In this document: one piece after another, positions 60,482 through 64,000 of the stretch | Numbering within the stretch: the stretch's first letter is position 1 | How the letters are laid out: every line of letters starts with the position of its first letter | The notes under the pieces: generated by a model | Databases searched by the model: none | What the model was told of the DNA's origin: nothing | What the model saw: only the letters and a program-made list of their open reading frames with translations | Translations under genes and position numbers: made by a program | Origin: Aquibaculum sediminis | Lineage (GTDB): Bacteria > Pseudomonadota > Alphaproteobacteria > Kiloniellales > DSM-21159 | NCBI RefSeq assembly: GCF_040712085.1 | Contig: NZ_JBFCVK010000010.1 | Coordinates: 1 to 64,000 of the forward strand | Direction of reading: 5' to 3' | DNA length: 64,000 nucleotides

Positions 60482-61024
60482 ATGACAGCCCGCTTCAAGG
60501 AGCGCTACGAAAGCGCGGTGAAGCCGAGCATGACCGAGGCGTTCGGCTACAAGAACCCGATGCAGATTCCGCGCCTGGACAAGATTGTCCTCAATATGGG
60601 CGTGGGTCAGGCGGTCGCCGACAGCAAGAAGCTCAACACTGCTGTCGAGGAGCTGGGACTCATCACGGGTCAGCGCCCGGTGGTAACGCGGGCCAAGCGG
60701 TCGATCGCCGGCTTTAAGCTGCGCGAGGGCATGGCCATTGGCTGCAAGGTGACGCTGCGCGGCGAGCGGATGTACGAGTTCCTCGACCGCCTGGTGACCA
60801 TTGCGCTGCCGCGGGTGCGAGACTTCCGGGGGCTGAACCCCAAGTCCTTCGATGGTCATGGCAACTATGCCATGGGCCTGAAGGAGCAGCTGGTGTTCCC
60901 CGAAATCGACTATGACCGGATCGACGAGATCCGGGGCATGGACATCATCATCTGCACGACGGCGAAAACGGACGCGGAAGCGTTCACGCTGTTGAAGCAG
61001 TTCGACATGCCCTTCCGGAACTGA
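60482..61024 (+). CDS. rplE: 50S ribosomal protein L5
   Basis: 180 residues. I choose ATG 60482 (MTARFKERYESAV), with GAGG eight bases upstream; ATG 60464, which touches the rplX stop, would add six residues. Core motifs IPRLDKIVLNMGVGQA, LITGQRPVVTRAKRSIAGFKLREGMAIG and GMDIIICTTAKTD. Binds 5S rRNA. Confidence 0.97.
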   Translation: MTARFKERYESAVKPSMTEAFGYKNPMQIPRLDKIVLNMGVGQAVADSKKLNTAVEELGLITGQRPVVTRAKRSIAGFKLREGMAIGCKVTLRGERMYEFLDRLVTIALPRVRDFRGLNPKSFDGHGNYAMGLKEQLVFPEIDYDRIDEIRGMDIIICTTAKTDAEAFTLLKQFDMPFRN

Positions 61025-61043
61025 CGGGCGCGAGGATTGAACG

Positions 61044-61349
61044 ATGGCTAAGAAGAGCTCTGTCGAGACCAACAAGAATCGCGCACGGCTGGTGAAGCGT
61101 TATGCCGCCAAGCGTGCCGAGTTGAAGGCCCAGGCGACCGACCGGACGCTGCCGCCGGAGGAGCGCTTTCAGGCGTACCTCCAGCTGGCCGCGCTGCCAC
61201 GAAATTCGGCCAGGAACCGCCTGCGCAATCGCTGTGAGCTGACGGGGCGTCCCCGCGGCTACTATCGCAAGCTGCGCTTGTCGCGCATCGCCCTGCGGGA
61301 GCTCGCCTCCCATGGGCAGATCCCCGGCATGACCAAAGCGAGCTGGTAA
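61044..61349 (+). CDS. rpsN: 30S ribosomal protein S14 (zinc-free long form)
   Basis: 101 residues. LPRNSARNRLRNRCELTGRPRGYYRKLRLSRIALRELA is typical; the paired CxxC motifs of the short zinc form are absent. Confidence 0.98.
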   Translation: MAKKSSVETNKNRARLVKRYAAKRAELKAQATDRTLPPEERFQAYLQLAALPRNSARNRLRNRCELTGRPRGYYRKLRLSRIALRELASHGQIPGMTKASW

Positions 61350-61362
61350 GGAGTACGACGGC

Positions 61363-61761
61363 ATGTCGATGAGCGATCCCCTCGGGGATATGCTGACCCG
61401 GATTCGCAACGGGCAGCAGGCGGGCAAGACCCAGATCACCGCCCCGGCCTCCAAGCTGCGCTTCAATGTGCTGGAGGTTCTCAAGCGGGAAGGCTACATT
61501 CGCGACTATCGCACGGAGAAGGATGCGAAAGGCTTCGACCTGCTTGTGGTCGAGCTCAAGTATCACGACGGCACCCCCGTCATCCGTGAGATCGCGCGGG
61601 TCTCCCGTCCCGGTCGCCGGGTTTATTCGAAGATCAAGGAGCTGCCGCGCTTCTACAACGGCCTCGGCATCATGATCCTGTCGACCCCGCGCGGGGTGAT
61701 GGCGGACCATGAGGCGCGCGCGGCCAACTTGGGCGGTGAAGTTCTCTGCCGCGTGTTCTGA
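61363..61761 (+). CDS. rpsH: 30S ribosomal protein S8
   Basis: 132 residues: SDPLGDMLTRIRNGQQAGK and the C-terminal GIMILSTPRGVMADHEARAANLGGEVLCRVF. In E. coli S8 represses the spc operon. ATG 61363 has GGAG nine bases upstream; ATG 61369 is possible. Confidence 0.98.
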   Translation: MSMSDPLGDMLTRIRNGQQAGKTQITAPASKLRFNVLEVLKREGYIRDYRTEKDAKGFDLLVVELKYHDGTPVIREIARVSRPGRRVYSKIKELPRFYNGLGIMILSTPRGVMADHEARAANLGGEVLCRVF

Positions 61762-61775
61762 GGGAGTTTTCGGTT

Positions 61776-62309
61776 ATGTCGCGAGTGGGCAAGAACCCGG
61801 TGGCCGTTCCCGACGGCGTCGACGTCAAGATCGACGGCGTGCTGGTGAAGGCCAAGGGCAAGCTGGGCGAACTGCAGTACCGGGCGACCGAAGACGTGCA
61901 GATCGCTATGGAAGACGGCAAGGTGACAGTCTCGCCGGTCAACGAGGGCAAGCGGGCCCGGGCCATGTGGGGCACGGCACGTGCGCGCATCCAGAACATG
62001 GTGCGCGGGGTGTCCGAGGGCTTCAAGCGTGACCTTGAGATCACCGGCGTCGGCTACCGCGCCGCGGTGCAGGGCTCTACCCTGAACCTGCAGCTCGGCT
62101 ACAGCCATGATATCAATTATCCGATCCCCGAGGGTCTGAAGGTGGTCTGCGAGCGGCAGAGCGCCATTTCGATCTCCGGCGCGGACAAGCAGCTCGTCGG
62201 CCAGTTTGCGGCCGAGGTGCGCGGCATGCGTGCTCCGGAACCCTACAAGGGCAAGGGCGTCCGCTATTCGGACGAGCAGATCATCCGCAAGGAAGGCAAG
62301 AAGAAGTAA
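61776..62309 (+). CDS. rplF: 50S ribosomal protein L6
   Basis: 177 residues. MSRVGKNPVAVPDGVDVKIDG, then the conserved PEPYKGKGVRYSDE-type ending. Its TAA overlaps the ATG of rplR. Confidence 0.98.
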   Translation: MSRVGKNPVAVPDGVDVKIDGVLVKAKGKLGELQYRATEDVQIAMEDGKVTVSPVNEGKRARAMWGTARARIQNMVRGVSEGFKRDLEITGVGYRAAVQGSTLNLQLGYSHDINYPIPEGLKVVCERQSAISISGADKQLVGQFAAEVRGMRAPEPYKGKGVRYSDEQIIRKEGKKK

Positions 62310-62671
62310 TGCTCACCGCCCGGCAAAAGCTGCGGAATCGCGCCATTCGGGTGCGCAGCGATCTCCGCCGCAAGTCGAATGGTCGGCCGCGTCTGTCGGT
62401 TTTCCGTTCGAGCAAGCACATCTACGCCCAGCTGATCGACGACGCCAAGGGTGCCACGCTGGTGGCGGCCTCGACGATCGATCCGGATCTGAAGGGCAAG
62501 TTGAAGTCCGGCGCGGACACCGCGGCCGCTGCCGAGGTGGGCAAGCTCATTGCCGAGCGTGCGAAGCAGGCGGGCGTCGCCGAGGTGGTTTTCGACCGCG
62601 GCGGCTACATTTACCACGGTCGGGTCAAGGCTCTCGCCGAAGCGGCGCGCGAAGCCGGCCTGTCGTTCTGA
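62309..62671 (+). CDS. rplR: 50S ribosomal protein L18
   Basis: 120 residues: RKSNGRPRLSVFRSSKHIYAQLIDD and FDRGGYIYHGRVKALAEAAREAGL. Binds 5S rRNA with L5. Shares one base with rplF. Confidence 0.99.
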   Translation: MLTARQKLRNRAIRVRSDLRRKSNGRPRLSVFRSSKHIYAQLIDDAKGATLVAASTIDPDLKGKLKSGADTAAAAEVGKLIAERAKQAGVAEVVFDRGGYIYHGRVKALAEAAREAGLSF

Positions 62672-62691
62672 GCGTATAGGGACAGCGAAGC

Positions 62692-63255
62692 ATGGCACGT
62701 CCGCAGAGAGAAGACCGGTCCCCGCGTGATCGCGAGGACTCGGAAATCGTCGACAAGCTGGTCGGCATCAACCGCGTGGCCAAGGTGGTCAAGGGCGGCC
62801 GCCGGTTCGGCTTTGCCGCCCTGGTCGTTGTCGGCGATCAGCGGGGCCGGGTCGGCTTCGGCCACGGCAAGGCCCGCGAGGTGCCTGAAGCGATCCGCAA
62901 GGCGACCGAATCGGCCAAGCGCGGCATGCGCCGGGTGCCCCTGCGCGAGGGTCGCACGCTGCATCATGACATCGACGGCCACTTCGGGGCCGGCAAGGTC
63001 GTGTTGCGCGCGGCACCGGCAGGTACCGGCATCATCGCCGGCGGCCCGATGCGCGCCATCTTCGAGTGCCTCGGGGTGCAGGACGTGGTCGCCAAGTCGC
63101 TGGGCACGCAGAACCCCTACAACATGATCCGCGCCACCTTCGATGCGCTCACTCGCGTGCAGAGCCCGCGGATGGTGGCACAGCGTCGCGGCCGCAAGGT
63201 CAGCGACATCCTGGGTCGGCGCGAGGACAGCGCTGGCGCGGCGGGCACGGAGTAA
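62692..63255 (+). CDS. rpsE: 30S ribosomal protein S5
   Basis: 187 residues. Double-stranded-RNA-type domain KLVGINRVAKVVKGGRRFGFAALVVVGD, then GHGKAREVPEAIRKATESAKR and GAGKVVLRAAPAGTGIIAGGPMRAI. Important for decoding accuracy. Confidence 0.99.
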   Translation: MARPQREDRSPRDREDSEIVDKLVGINRVAKVVKGGRRFGFAALVVVGDQRGRVGFGHGKAREVPEAIRKATESAKRGMRRVPLREGRTLHHDIDGHFGAGKVVLRAAPAGTGIIAGGPMRAIFECLGVQDVVAKSLGTQNPYNMIRATFDALTRVQSPRMVAQRRGRKVSDILGRREDSAGAAGTE

Positions 63256-63261
63256 GGGTCG

Positions 63262-63447
63262 ATGAGCGATAAAGCCACCGTCATCGTGCAGCAGGTGCGC
63301 AGTCCGCGCGGCCGCACGCAAGATCAGCATGCCACGCTGCGGGGCCTCGGCCTGGGCAAGATCAACCGGGTGCGCGAGCTGGAAGATACGCCAGCCGTGC
63401 GCGGGATGATCAACAAGGTCGCGCACCTGGTCAAAGTCGTGGAGTGA
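63262..63447 (+). CDS. rpmD: 50S ribosomal protein L30
   Basis: 61 residues: ATVIVQQVRSPRGRTQDQHATLRGLGLGKINRVRELEDTPAVRGMINKVAHLVKV. Six bases after rpsE. Confidence 0.98.
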   Translation: MSDKATVIVQQVRSPRGRTQDQHATLRGLGLGKINRVRELEDTPAVRGMINKVAHLVKVVE

Positions 63448-63510
63448 TTCCGGCTCGCCAAGGCGAACCGGACCGGCGCTGCCGGCGCCGCGGTCAAAGG
63501 ATGTGATGAG

Positions 63511-64000
63511 ATGAAGCTGAATGAGCTGAGCGACAACCCCGGTGCGCGCCAGGCGCGCAAGCGCCTTGGGCGCGGCATCGGTTCCGGCCTGGGCAAGACC
63601 TCGGGCAAGGGCCACAAGGGTCAGAAGGCCCGGCGCGGCGTCGCCATCAAGGGCTTCGAAGGTGGCCAGATGCCACTGCATCGGCGTTTGCCGAAGCGGG
63701 GTTTCAACAATATTTTCCGCCGCGACTATGTCGAAGTGAACCTGCAGCGCCTGCAGGCGGCCATCGAATCCGGCAAGCTGGACGCCAGCAAGCCGATCGA
63801 TGCAGAGACCATGCGCGCCGCCGGTCTGTTCAAGAAGACCCGCGACGGCGTTCGCCTCCTCGCCAGCGGGGAGCTCAGCAGCAAGGTCGAGATCACCGTG
63901 GCCGGCGCCACCAAGGGCGCGGTCGAGGCCGTGGAAAAGGCTGGCGGCAAGGTTACCGTGGTTGCGCCGAAGCCGGCCGCCGCGGAAAGCGCCGCCACGA
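63511..64000 (+). CDS. rplO: 50S ribosomal protein L15 (3' end beyond the window)
   Basis: 163 codons visible without a stop. MKLNELSDNPGARQARKRLGRGIGSGLGKTSGKGHKGQKARRG, then GFEGGQMPLHRRLPKRGFNN, is diagnostic. L15 is normally about 150-165 residues, so only a few codons are likely missing. secY would be expected next. Start ATG 63511 with AAAGGATG upstream. Confidence 0.97.
   Translation, partial: MKLNELSDNPGARQARKRLGRGIGSGLGKTSGKGHKGQKARRGVAIKGFEGGQMPLHRRLPKRGFNNIFRRDYVEVNLQRLQAAIESGKLDASKPIDAETMRAAGLFKKTRDGVRLLASGELSSKVEITVAGATKGAVEAVEKAGGKVTVVAPKPAAAESAAT

Overview
The window is a GC-rich chromosomal segment from an alphaproteobacterium, probably a Rhodospirillales-type lineage in the broad sense. 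Evidence: the uninterrupted run tRNA-Tyr, tRNA-Gly, tuf, tRNA-Trp, secE, nusG, rplKAJL, rpoBC, rpsLG, fusA, tuf, then the S10 and spc ribosomal clusters; the rimP-nusA-ylxR-infB-rbfA-truB-rpsO-pnp order; the small XRE regulator followed by metK and trmB; and zinc-free forms of L33 and S14. The order-level placement is inference from gene order and protein character, not from a tree.

Layout. 1-4166 is the only accessory-looking part: the 3' end of an IS110-family transposase, a minus-strand operon (FCD-type GntR regulator, EctD-like Fe(II)/2-oxoglutarate dioxygenase, NAD(P)-binding SAF-type oxidoreductase) and a divergent radical SAM enzyme with extra C-terminal cysteines. A perfect 16-bp palindrome lies in the divergent promoter region. 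4184-17277 (minus strand) holds a glycerophosphodiesterase, pnp, rpsO, truB, rbfA, infB, ylxR, nusA, rimP, then trmB, metK and the XRE regulator. 17692-22370 (plus) holds lpdA, ghrA and an overlapping set of thioredoxin-TPR, LON-domain, Trm112 and DUF971 genes. 22472-26122 is one large fused HyuA/HyuB hydantoinase/oxoprolinase, closed by two tandem terminators. 26288-31407 (minus) is rnr, an S41 protease lipoprotein, a NUDIX hydrolase and rpmG. 31597-35246 (plus) is an SMR exporter, a short phosphoglucose isomerase and mutL; rlmB (minus) converges on mutL. 36345-64000 (plus) is the transcription/translation super-cluster, which runs off the right edge inside rplO.

Together the right half supplies RNA polymerase, transcription factors NusG and SecE, elongation factors and most ribosomal proteins. 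The left half supplies the RimP/NusA/IF2/RbfA/TruB translation and maturation operon and the RNA decay enzymes PNPase and RNase R. Regulatory structure is visible at several points: a long attenuator-like hairpin between rplL and rpoB, a hairpin-rich leader before rplJ, a near-consensus promoter with a long leader before rpsL, a hairpin between the second tuf and rpsJ, and several rho-independent terminators. Most of the window is conserved housekeeping; the least explained biology is the 0.2-4.2 kb cluster.
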